Position numbers and translations under genes: made by a program
NCBI GenBank assembly: GCA_028023455.1
Contig: JAQFVV010006305.1
Location: 2,163,001-2,227,000, forward strand
Direction of reading: 5' to 3'
DNA length: 64,000 bases
From: Epiperipatus broadwayi
Taxonomy: Eukaryota; Onychophora; Udeonychophora; Euonychophora; Peripatidae
Notes under the pieces: generated by a model
What the model was told of the DNA's origin: nothing
The model's database searches: none
The model's input: the letters and a program-made list of their open reading frames with translations, nothing else
Shown: in pieces, positions 41,301-53,300 of the stretch
How the letters are laid out: each line of letters opens with the position of its first letter
Position numbering within the stretch: position 1 is the stretch's first letter

Positions 41301-44300
41301 CAAAAAGCTAAGGACTTTTTAATGTCAAATCAACTCCTAGTACATTATTGTAGCAAACTGTAATGATTCTTCAGAATTTGGAGTTGGAGCTGTCATCTCC
41401 CACCACTGTTATGGAGGTGAATGCCAATGTTATATGCCTCCAGAACTTTAATGCCACCAGAGAAAAACTAGTCAACTAGATAAAGAAACTTTAGCTATTG
41501 TTATTGCATTCAAAAAATTCCATCAATATGTGTATGGATGAAAATTTTCATTGTATATACAGACCATCACTCATATTACAAAATTTTCGGTAAAAATAAA
41601 AAAACTCCAGAATACACCAGTCAAAGATTAATCAAATGAATAAATATATTGGCCACATATGAGTATGATTTAATCTATAGGCCTGATAAAGAGACCCGAC
41701 ATGCAGATGCCTCATCGCATTTACCAGTGATGGATGAAATACAGTGGAAGTTTTCAGAAATAAACTCATTAGAATGTAATGAACTTAGAAAAATTACATA
41801 GTTTCTGTAGTGTTTTGTATAAAATGGCGGACATGTTTGTGCACTCCAGAAAAAACTAGAATGTATTCGAGAGGTTGTTTTAGATCGCGCGCTGATAGCT
41901 GTGAAATTTAATTAAGGCATTGACATAATGGCGATCGACTATTCCAAGAGATATTTGCTGATTGCAAATATTTCTGGATAAGAGACGATACCTTATTGGA
42001 CGGTGTATTAATTGCTACAGTTGTCAGCAAGCAATAGAAGACTGGGTAACATCTACGCAGGGCAGCAATTAGAGGACAACTCCAGTAGAGAGCAGTCACG
42101 CAGTAGTGAGTAGCGGACAGTATTAGAGTAGAGATATCTCGCGTTAGTGCTGGCGGTAAATGACCAGCGCCCAGTGGAAATGTAGTCCACGGGTGTAGCT
42201 GAAAGAGACCACAGCAGAGAAGAGCATTAGTTGCAAGAAGAGCATTAGTTGCAGAGAAAGGCATTAGTTGCAGAGTAGAAGCATTCATTGCAGAGCAGAG
42301 CATTAGTTGCAGAGTAGAAGCATTTGTTGCAGAGCAGAGCATTCGTTGCAAAATAGACCATTCGTTGGAGAACACTCATTGGAAAAGAACAGTGTGGGAA
42401 TTGCGATTACGTAAAGTAGAGAGAGAGTTGTTGCAGACTGTTCGCTATTCTGATTACTTAATAACACCGTGTCCTAATGCATATAGACGTTCATATGGAT
42501 ACTTCAGTTTCAAAACCACTTAGTGGACTAATTGGAACCAAGACTACAAGGAAATAAAAACTGGATTGATGAAGATGCCCAAACAGACAGCCAGACTATG
42601 TTTCCAGGTCTATTTGGAAAACCCAGCAGAGCTTATCTGCATGCAATGAATGTATTCTGGTGATTAACCATATGCTTGTACTAACTGAAGGCCATAAACT
42701 GGTGCCTAAATTGTTACACCATGGTCAACCAATCATTGTAAAAATCAAAGTGTTGGCACGATCATATGTTTTGCGGCCGAACCAAAAAAAAGAAATTGAG
42801 CAGACCATAAGAAATTGTACAGAATGCTAGTCTATAGCAGATTAACCTAAGAAAACATTCAAATCATGGATGGAGTCTAAAATCCCATGGCAAAAAATTC
42901 ATATTGAGTTTTCCAGTCCTATGAATGGATATCTATTCTTAATCATGGTACATTTGTATTCTTGTTGGGCAGATTACAAGATCATGAAAACTATTAATAC
43001 CAAATGTACAATCAGAGCCCTTCAGGAAATTTTCATTACTCATAGCTATCCAGCAGCACCCATATCAGACAATGAAACAGGATTTACTTCTGCCAATTAT
43101 GAGATATTTGACATACAAAGGAGTACGACATATTTTAACTCTACCTTATCATTCAAAGTTCAATGGGAACATTGAAAAGGCTGTGCAATGTTTAAAGTCT
43201 ACTTTAAAAAAATGACAACTATGCATATTAAAAGGCATTGGTAGAAGTTATGTTTTACCAACATTTTACCCCAAGTGTGTCTACTATGAAAATATCAACA
43301 GAATTATTGTTGTGATGAAAATGTCACACACATTTATCTAAGCTATTACTAACTAAGTAAAAAATAATTTGGAGGAAGGGAACTCTAAAATAAATTTCAG
43401 GACATTTAAAATGGGCAAAACAGTTTGGACCAGAGATCTGTTAAAAAACGAAATGGATTCTTGGTATCATCGTTGAAGTTGTATTTGAAGTCATTAGAGT
43501 TATTAAGCTTGAATATGGATTGCATATCAGGAAACTTGATGTGCATTTTGAGTGATATGTTAATTGAAATAGACAATAAACTTACACTAAGCAAATCTGA
43601 ATCTAGGATAAGTGAAGAATTTAAAGATACCCCATCAACCAAATAAAATGGAGAACCACCCCAGTGATAAGCAGAATATTGAAGCAAATAATAAATCAGG
43701 CAATAATACTGTGGATTTGAGTGATAATAATTTATCACCAGGATTGTCAAAACAAACAGATATAATTGTTGATCATGATGAAATAAGACTTATGATGATA
43801 CCTAAATGTCAAAGAAACCACAGAAGACTTGAAAAGTTTAAGAATTATTTTCTAGAGTGATGGGGAGGTGTGGATTGTCTGCATGCATACATATGTATAT
43901 CGTAAATAAAGTTTATTTTTGAAATTTTTGATTGAGTGCAGATAGTATCTCATTATTATTATTCCCCACCAACAGTGCATTCTAGAAAATTTGCATATCA
44001 AATGATAATAAATGAGATTAAAACTATGCTAATTAGATATATAAAATGGACTTTAGCAGTAAAAAAAGGAATGAATTGAAATGTTTCTCACAAGGAAAAA
44101 AAAGCAAAGCTAAGTCAAAGCTATATGTGTTATTCTAAATGCATAGAAGTGTAGTCTGTCAGTTTAAGTAAAAGGTAGATTTAAAAGGATGTAAGACGTC
44201 ATCTGTTAGTTACCTTTATGTAGAATAAATACAAGTTAATGGAAACTCAAATTAAATGGATTATAATAAATATGAATCAATGGAACTCAAGAAACAGACT

Positions 44301-47300
44301 ATATTTATTGTTTCCTGTGTGGGAAGATAAGTTATTCCCACACACAAAGTCATTATTAATCCCTTTCCCAAGTAAAGGAATAGTTATTATTTTTTCATTG
44401 TTATTATTTTCATTATTATTTAATATTTTCATTAGTATTACTTTCAATCATTAGCATAGATAAATAAACTTGCTGACTTTTAAAGTTTGTCTAGTGTTAT
44501 TATTTAAATCGATGCTTGCTTGGCCAATAGTATTAAGAATACTCCCAAGTATACAGCAATCATATTTATATGAATAGCAAACATGATTTTGAAATCATCT
44601 TATAAGTAATTACTTTATTTACTGGTAAGCTATCACAATAAAATTAAAAAAAAAAAGAAAAAAGAAAATTTATTATAAAAAAAAATCCACAATTAATCTT
44701 CTATATATAAAAAAAGTATAAAATCACCACTTATTTAAAATTAATGTATAGAGATTCTTCATTTTACACATTTTATTATTTCAAAAAAAAAAAGTTGCAT
44801 GAAGGTTGAATTAATGAACAATAGAAATCAAATTCCCATAGGAATAATGTTAAGAATATTTACTATAATTGGTACCATGATTATGCTATATGTTAATGTA
44901 AAATATACTTAATCGATTTATAAATATTAATAATGTACTATATTACATGTATACTTATTTAAAAACATAAAGATATGGAGTAAATAAGCACAAAAGCTGA
45001 AGTTTTATGCACAAAAAAAAAAATTATAAAAATAAGTTATGAATTAGCAAATATAGTTAACATTCACTTCCTCCTATCCACTCATTAACTTTAAAGAGAG
45101 AAAAAAAACATTAAACAATTCACTTTTAAACCGATTCTTCTTTAACAATACAGTATTTTTCAGGATTTTTCAAGTTATAAGTCAAAACAATTTTTTTGAA
45201 AAATCACTACATGGATGTTACCATAAATCTTTTTATTATCTTTTAATATTTTAAACTGGGTAAGAAATTTTTTGTCTGTCTCGTGGTCATATTTACAACC
45301 TGTATAGTAGTGCAATCTTAACTAAACAGAAGTTTATTTCATTAAATGCTTTTCAACTTAGCACATCCATAAAAACTTATACTTCATGAAGCAGGGAGAT
45401 ATTTTATCATGTTGGTCCAATTGATCAATTACAATCATGTTAATATGTGCATAATGAAGATCCTCTGAATTATGAATGAGAGCACTTATGCATTCTCTAT
45501 TATCTCATTGTGAATGTTATAAATAAGAGCCAAATTCTGAACTGAAACCATGGCAATAAAAAGCTCACAGGATTGGTTTCAAAGGAATTCCATCATTGTC
45601 TGTGCTAAAACCTAAATGTTACTAATCACAAATTGAAATAGCCTTGAATCTTATTTGCATTTAGTTGATTTTATTTGCTTTATTTTAAATTTTTTTAAGA
45701 TGAAACTCTTATAAATTTCATTGTGTTTATAATTTAACATTATAAACATAATGAAAATAGTAAATGTTTCACCCAAAGATATATATATATATTTAATTAA
45801 AAAAAAAAAATCTAATAACTTCACCTGACAGAAATTCAGAAACATATTCAAACTTAAAGTAGCATCATAAAAATAAAAAACTATCAATATTAAAATTCAG
45901 AAATTATATTTTAAATAAAATGTATTTACCAGAAACATTAGATTTAACCATCTTGGCTAATATTTATTAAAAAGTAAATAAAAAAATCAATTATAAAACA
46001 AACAAACAAAAAAATGCTACAAAAATCATGATAAAATTTACTCACTTCTTTTCATTTAATAGAAAGAACAATGTTTAATGTAATAATGAAGAATTGAATA
46101 TTTTCAATCAATGAAAGACCATTAAATTTGTTTAAAAAAATATAAATTTATTAGAAGGATCAAAAAACCTTATAGCCAATTTAATAATTATTAAGGTTCT
46201 AATATCACAAGAAAACATTTGCAAATAAAACAGTAATTAATTAGCGAATGTAGATAACAAAAAAAAATAGTCATGTTGAAAAATATTTTATTTCAAGTAA
46301 TTACCAATTAATGAAGCTTAAAGAAAATGTCAATAATATCAATATTCAAATGAGCAGGTTATTGGAAATATCGTTACCACTTATTGATTTAATAAAAAGC
46401 CAGTGAATAAAATGATTTTTAGTAAAATAGTATTGCATTTAGTATCATTTTTTTTTGTTTTTAATAAAATATCAATTCATAATTTTTGACAGAATGACCA
46501 TTGAAGTTTCTTATGTATTATTCTTTTTCATTTTTTTTTTTTTTTGTTTCATTGTAATCAATAAACTCTTTTAAATGTTGTTTTTTTTTTATTAGCCTGA
46601 TCAAAACTGCTACTTTAATGGATCACTCTAATCTTCTAAAGATTAGAGTGATCCATTACTTTACTTTATGACTGTTATCAGATAGAAAAATTCCTTTGGT
46701 ATTAATAAATCATTCCGTGATTCTTACATAAATAAAAAAAACTTAGAAAAATATAAGATATTAATCATTATTATATTTAACTAAAACTGTGCAACACTAA
46801 TGTATAAAGAATAATAAAGTTGCAGTAATGTGTGCATATAAAATTAATCAATAATAAAAGACAAAAAAATCACTCTAGAAATAATTAATATGCAGAAGTA
46901 AAATTATGCAAATATATATTTAATCTAGATATGCTAAATTGCTAGAAGATAATAATGAAACTATTTATGCAAATTAGATCATAAAAAGTAAAATTATCTA
47001 GAAATGTGAGTACATAGTGTGTACGCAAGGAGTAGTGCTTGCAAATTGGCAGTACTTGAGTAGTGCAGTATGCTAAAGAAAGTAGTATAGAGACCAGTTA
47101 ACAGAGAAGAGTTAAAGAGTAAAATAAAGTAGTATAATAAAAATAATGCAGCATTATAGTTCAACATTATAAAATGCTGTATATCTATGATTATAACTGA
47201 GTTAATTTATGGAATTCAATCAGCAGGCCACTAGTTGAAACACTAAAAATTTAACTCATTGCTAAATTTAAAACTTTCTTTGTGTATTATTTCTAAAATA

Positions 47301-50300
47301 ATTTAAAGAGTGAACAGCTAGCTTAAATCAAATCTGGGTTCCTATACACATCAGTTATCACAGTCAATAGTAGAGATCTGTAAGCATCAGTTGGCACAAT
47401 CTCAAGAATTTGAGTAAATAAAGTATGTAAAGCAGCAGTTGATAATGTGGACAAGGAAATGCTGAACAGTATAATTATGCCATTAGATATAAACAATCCA
47501 GCACAATGGCAAATATATTGAAAGATACATGATAAAATCAAAATTGCAGATAATAAACAAAGTTACTATTCTTATGTGGATGTCTTAAAGGAAGTGCTTC
47601 AAATAGCTACACATCACTCTGAGTAACCTGAAAATACCTGAACATATTTCCTATGAAAAGTTGCTACAAAAGCTAAATCTATATTTCAAATAACAATTTC
47701 AAAATATGTAGCATGATTTTGCTTCTGAAATAGAATGCAGTCAACAAATGAAAACATACAAGACTGATATTATACTGCAAGAGTTAACAAAGGAAGGTGA
47801 GTTTAAAGCTTATCTAGAAGAGATGCTATTTAGACCAGCTATTATGGGGCATGTGAAATGAAAAACTTAGACAAGTATTACTAAGTAAGTCTACACTAAC
47901 TTTCACTGTTGCAATTAAGAGGAATAGTATACAAAACTGTCCTAGAACATGCAAAAGAATTTTAAAATATGGCAGATAAAATTAAGTCACCATACATATA
48001 AACAAAGTGAAGGCTCAGATAGCTGAGAAAATCTGTAAATTCAGAAGAGACAAATGTCATAATTGCTGACTGACAGATTTAAGCTTGTAAAAACAAATGA
48101 AAAATGACTAAAGTAGTTTTACCTGCTGATAGTAAATCGAGATGAGGGTATTCAAGAGTTCAATAATTGTTAAAAAAAAACACAAAAATAATAGATATCA
48201 AAATTTGCAGCCAAATTATCAAAATGGAAATTGATAGTGAAGCAATCATATCACTCATCACTTTAAAGGATTTAATAGCCATTAATATTATATGGAATAA
48301 TAGTATTTAAATCAAAAGAATGAACTTTATTGTTTCAGATATAAATGGGAAAAACTTTGCTATTATAATGAAGAAATTAAGAATCTCAGCCCTACATTCC
48401 AACCTTTGGTAATAAGTATTGAATAAGTATTGAACATGTCAAGATGGCCAACTCAAAATTTAAAATTCAGAATAAATTTCCACCACTGTTTAAGTCAAGT
48501 CTAAAGAGACGAAATAGTTAAGTTGTAGCGATGAAAAATGACATGGAATATTAATTAGTAAAAAAATGGATCAAACAAGGCTGGCCAAAAGCATGACATA
48601 GTGCTGCAAAAATCTGGAATGCTTGGAAAAGTTTTATCTATGTGTAAAAAATGTATTCTTATGATCAACTGAATTTTAATTCCAACTAAAGGAAGGAAAT
48701 GCATGCTACAGTTGCTATATGAAGGGCACTCAAAATACTTTGTATGAAAGAACTAATTCGTTTGTATGTCTGGTAGCCAGATATGAATAATGATATTGAG
48801 AAAACTGTAAAGACATATCAAGCTTCCCAAGAAATTGCCAAGTTATCTGCAATAAAGTTAAAATCATGGCCTGAAGCTACAAAAGCATGGGAAAAAGTTC
48901 ATTTATATTATGCATAGCCATTCCATGGATATATATTTCTGATAGTTATCGATTTATATTCCAAATGGATGGATTACAGAATTGTCAAAAATACTAATGC
49001 AGATAAAATAAGAAAAATACTAAATGAACAACATACAGGTACTCTATAGTTAATAGTTCCAGACAACAACGCAGGATTTTGTTGACTGCAGATGATGGAT
49101 ATTTCTAGATGAGAAGGGGATACTGCATTTATTAACATCATAATACCACCCCGAATCAAATGAATTAGTGGAAAAGATCATTCAACATCTAAACTATATG
49201 TTGAATATAATGAAATATGTAGATACTCATGAAGTATTAATGACAGCAATGTTTTATCAGCACTTCACGCAGAACTTTTAATGAAGTATTATTTTTGGAA
49301 GCATATTTCTGTGTTAATTTCACACAAAACTAGAGAAAAGAAGACAAAGTCAGAAAGTATCAAATTTAAAATAGGATAAACTGTCTGGATAAGAGTCATA
49401 CTGAGAAAAAAATGGATACTGATAATTATAGCTAATCTACTGTAAGTGAATACACATAATTAAAACAGTAAATGGTAGAGAAACGAGAAGGCATATTAAC
49501 CATTTAAATATCTGTTTTTGTGAGTTGATAGATACAATAGAAAATTCTGCAAGTTCAGCTACTGCTCACATGGAGGATCCTATAGAAAGTAATGAAAATA
49601 TTAAAATAGATGTGTAATTTGAATTAAATGTAGAAGAAAAATCTTCAAGCCAGGATTCACAAGATACACTTGCTGAATTAGATAGTGAACTACAACCAAA
49701 AAAAAAGAATGATTTTGAGCAAGAGGAAGAAAAATCAATATTACCAAGATTTACCAGAGATCGATGAACACTTAAAAAATTACAGAATTATTTCCAATGA
49801 AATAACAGACCTATTTCTAAAGTGAAAGGGGTGTATTGTTAGATTTGAATAAAACTGTTAAACACTCATGTCTAAAGAATAATAAAGTTGCATGAGTGTG
49901 TGCACACAAAAATAGTCAATACAAAAGACATTAAAAATTCACTCTAGAAATAATTAATATGAATAATAAGTAAAATTATGCAAATATATATTTAACCTAG
50001 ATATGCTAATTTGCAAGAAGATAATAATAAAACTATTTATGCACATTAGATCATGTAAAACAAAATCATCTAGAAACGGGAGAACACTTCAGTGCATAGT
50101 GTGTGTACTGGCAATATGATGCTTGCAAAACAACAGTGCTGAGCAGTGCAATATGCTGAAGAAAACATTTTAGAAAAAAAGTTAACAGAGAAGAATTAAC
50201 ACAGTAAAATAAATTACAGTAATAAGAATAATGCAGCTTTATAGTTAACATTATAAAGAACTGTTCATACATAATTAAGACTGATTTAATTTATGAAATT

Positions 50301-53300
50301 CTATGAGCAAGCCGCTAGTTGAAATAATACTCAATATTCTGAGTAATGAATTCATTGTTAAGTTAAAAACTTTCTTTGTGTATTATTTCTAAAATAACTT
50401 AATGAAAGCACAACTGGCTTAGATCAAAATTGGGTCCTATGCACATCATCTTATAGGCTTAAACCCCAAAAGTAATTAGAAATTATTTCTATAAAAACCA
50501 AATATTAAATGTTTCATTGCTTGGGAATTCAAATGAAATTTCAGCACTAGAAATGATAGAGCTGAACTGCAATACATAGATCTTGAGCTCTAGAATCTGC
50601 CATTTTAGTACTGTACCAAATCATGCTGGGCATTATTTCTATAGAAGACATCCCATAATGATAAAAAGCAAAATAAAATTAACAAAATATTCTTTTCTGA
50701 AAAAATATATTAAACATTCAGAAATAGTTATGATTATAATATATAATTAGTAATAAAATAAAATATTTATAAAGTTATATATTTTATTAAAGACAAATTG
50801 TTAAAACTGGCTAAACAAAGGATTAATAAAGTACAAAAATACTAATAACATAAAAATTAATCAATTCATATATTAACAATGTAAAAAGAGAAATGTAATA
50901 AAAAAAATTTACCCATAAGCAACAGCCACACATCGCTGACCTTTTTCCAGAGGAACTTTAAAACTTCTTTTTTCAAGCATGCTTTCACTGCGACAATTAT
51001 TCATATTTAGATTAAACTCTTTTGGACTGCCTCGATACCATTGAGGCACCAATCCCCATTGCATCGGTTGTAAAACTCTTTCAGAATATTCATTATCAAA
51101 ATAATCTCCAGATAATAAAACTGGACTAAATGTAAATAAAAAAATTTCAAAATATATAGATATATTCTTAAACAGATATACCTATGCTATATATCATCAT
51201 CATTATCAAATGTCTAAAAAAAAGAGAGAATACAATCAATTTAAATAACTTTCTCCAAGATCTATCACTTAATTCTGTCTACAAAAACATCAAGGATATC
51301 TTCTTTCTTAAGGTTATTTGTCAACAGTAGCACCCTAAGGTCAGTCAAATTGGAATATGCTCAGGGCCCCACACGAATTACCTTATTTTAATCAACAACA
51401 CAATATATATCTTATGCATTAATAAAATAGATTGAGAGACTGACATTTGATTCAAGTTCTTATACATAAAGCTAAAGCTTACTTTTGAAATAAAGGACAC
51501 AAAATTTTCAAACATCTCACTGTTTGAACGTTTTTATAAATGGCAAAGAGCTGATAGTTGTAACCAAATAGCCCCACGCTGCTGGCCAGAATAAAACTAG
51601 TGATGGGGTAGTGGGAAAATCCCACTTACCTGGCCCATTTAGCACAAGAAAGACTATCCAACCTAATGTTGCTTTTCATAGAAAATAAATGATGTAAAGA
51701 CTTAAATTTAAGTGAGATGATAGATAAATTTGCTGAAATTAAAGCAAGGAAAATAAAGTTTTATTAATTTTTTTTTCTTTTATATTAATTTTAATGTGTG
51801 GTAAGTTAAGTATTACTATTTAGATAAAAATAAATATTGTATGTTCCTTTCTGTTTCAAAAATTAAAGGTTTTATTTATTTATTTATTCACTTTTTTATT
51901 TCCCGGGGGACCCACTTCATATTTGTGCCGGGGGCTTCAAAATCCAAAGAGCAGCGCTGCTTGTCAACTTCTTTTTCTATCTCACTTTCTTATTATATGT
52001 CTTTCACAATTTTGTTTCTCTTTTAAATTTTTTTTTTGTAAATGATCTTTTTAACTTTTTTTTTTCAGTATGCTTATGTTTCTAACATCATCCTTACAAT
52101 ATATCTTTCATATTCTTTTCCAAATTCACATTCTAGAGATTTCATGTTTTTCTTTTTCTTTTTTTGTAATTATTCAAACTTTTGATAAACCAATACTCTA
52201 TACAAAGCATTTAAAAAGCCACATAGCAATCTTATAACCTTATTAAAAGCCTTTTTATTACTGCAATTTTTATTATGAACACTTAAGAGCATTGATATAC
52301 TATAATTTCCTGTCTAAGTATAATTTGTAAACTTCTATTCTAATCATTCTTCTATTATTCTAATTATTCTTTCATTATTTCAATCTTGGTTGCAATTTTT
52401 TCCACTCCACACTTATTACAAATTGCATGTATTTTATTTAGTATCCTATTAAGTTCACTGCCACAAACCAGAAGTACTGCCATAAAATCAGCATTTTTGA
52501 TATAATAAATTCCCCCAAAGTTAGCTCCATTCTTATAAAAAAAATTTTTTTAAATGATTTAATTACTCATCCAAATAAATATTTAACAAAAAAGAAACAG
52601 CAATATCCTTAATTTTACATTCAATATTACAAATATCTTCTGGTATATATTCAAGTTCTTTAACAATCATTATTCCTTTCATAATCTATTATTTTATTTT
52701 TTTAAATATCTTTATTAAATAATAAAATTTTATACCATTTCTCTTTAGAATATCCAATAAAATAACCCAATTCACTTTATCAAAACCTCTTTCAAGATCA
52801 ATTAAACAAATATAAACATCTTTCATAACTTACATTATTCATTTAATTTGAAAATCATGACAATTCAATACTTCTTAGTTTTTTGATATATATATTTTTT
52901 CATTCACTCTTTATATCTAATGTATTCACATGATTTTATTGTTTTATCAAATCTCATATCTTTAAATCATTTTTTTCTCTCCAATGTTTTCTCTCCATAT
53001 CCAAATTTCAGATCAAGATTCTATAAATTGAACTTTTTACTATTGTATTATTTTAAATTAAAAGTCTGTTGTCTTTCTCACTTCACTTAACCAAATTTTT
53101 TTGTTATTTTAAAACAATTAATTTTTATCTTTGGTAATATTTGTTTAATGTAAATTTATTTTCAATATAAATTTCCAGTGGGAGATAGTTTCTTCCATTT
53201 CACATACTGTACATATATTTGAAGTCATGATTAATTATTACATACACAATCCTACATTTTTAAAATATATTTTGCATTAGTATCTGAAAGTGAGTGATCT

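Larger units (their letters stand above)
38478..44563 (+). mobile_element. Ty3/gypsy LTR retrotransposon A, decayed, split by a nested solo LTR
   Basis: Two LTRs enclose Gag (about 39300-39800; LQIVKHLCDLKTPEDIFQPV), protease remnant (about 40090), RT (40492-41103: LKPKVEEVIMDMVTKGVLS, FFTKIDLKFNFYQIPG, YLDD at 40936-40947), RNase H (about 41360-41740: SEFGVGAVISH, SQLDKETLAIV, QYVYG) and integrase (about 42640-43200: LARSYVLRPNQKKEIEQ, CTEC zinc motif, IHIEFSSP, ISDNETGFTS, NGNIEKAV). The first DDE aspartate reads Glu (HIEF for HIDF). Frames carry stops and shifts. It sits in the largest HMCES intron, opposite in strand to the gene. Confidence 0.92.
46769..50448 (+). mobile_element. Ty3/gypsy LTR retrotransposon B, RT/RNase H deleted
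   Basis: Between the LTRs: Gag remnant (about 47460-47900; MPLDINNPAQWQIY), protease-like MEIDSEAIISLITLKDL (about 48220), then directly integrase-side sequence (WIKQGWPKA at about 48570; PTKGRKCMLQLLYEGHS at 48680; WEKVHLYYA at 48890; FLIVIDLYSKWMDYRIVKN). The RT and RNase H cores are absent. The first DDE aspartate is Tyr (HLYY). Its C-terminus (FTRDR..LKKLQNYFQ) resembles element A's (LEKFKNYFLE). Confidence 0.85.

Noticed and set aside
41908-42375. 155-codon minus-strand open frame with Ser/Thr/Leu-rich repeats
   Set aside because: It is produced by the 19-20-bp tandem array of a solo LTR. No homology or start context supports a gene.
43425-43860. Overlapping open frames at the end of gypsy A (73 and 82 codons), considered as a separate gene such as env
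   Set aside because: They are the degenerate C-terminal tail of the integrase polyprotein. No signal peptide or membrane segment is seen.
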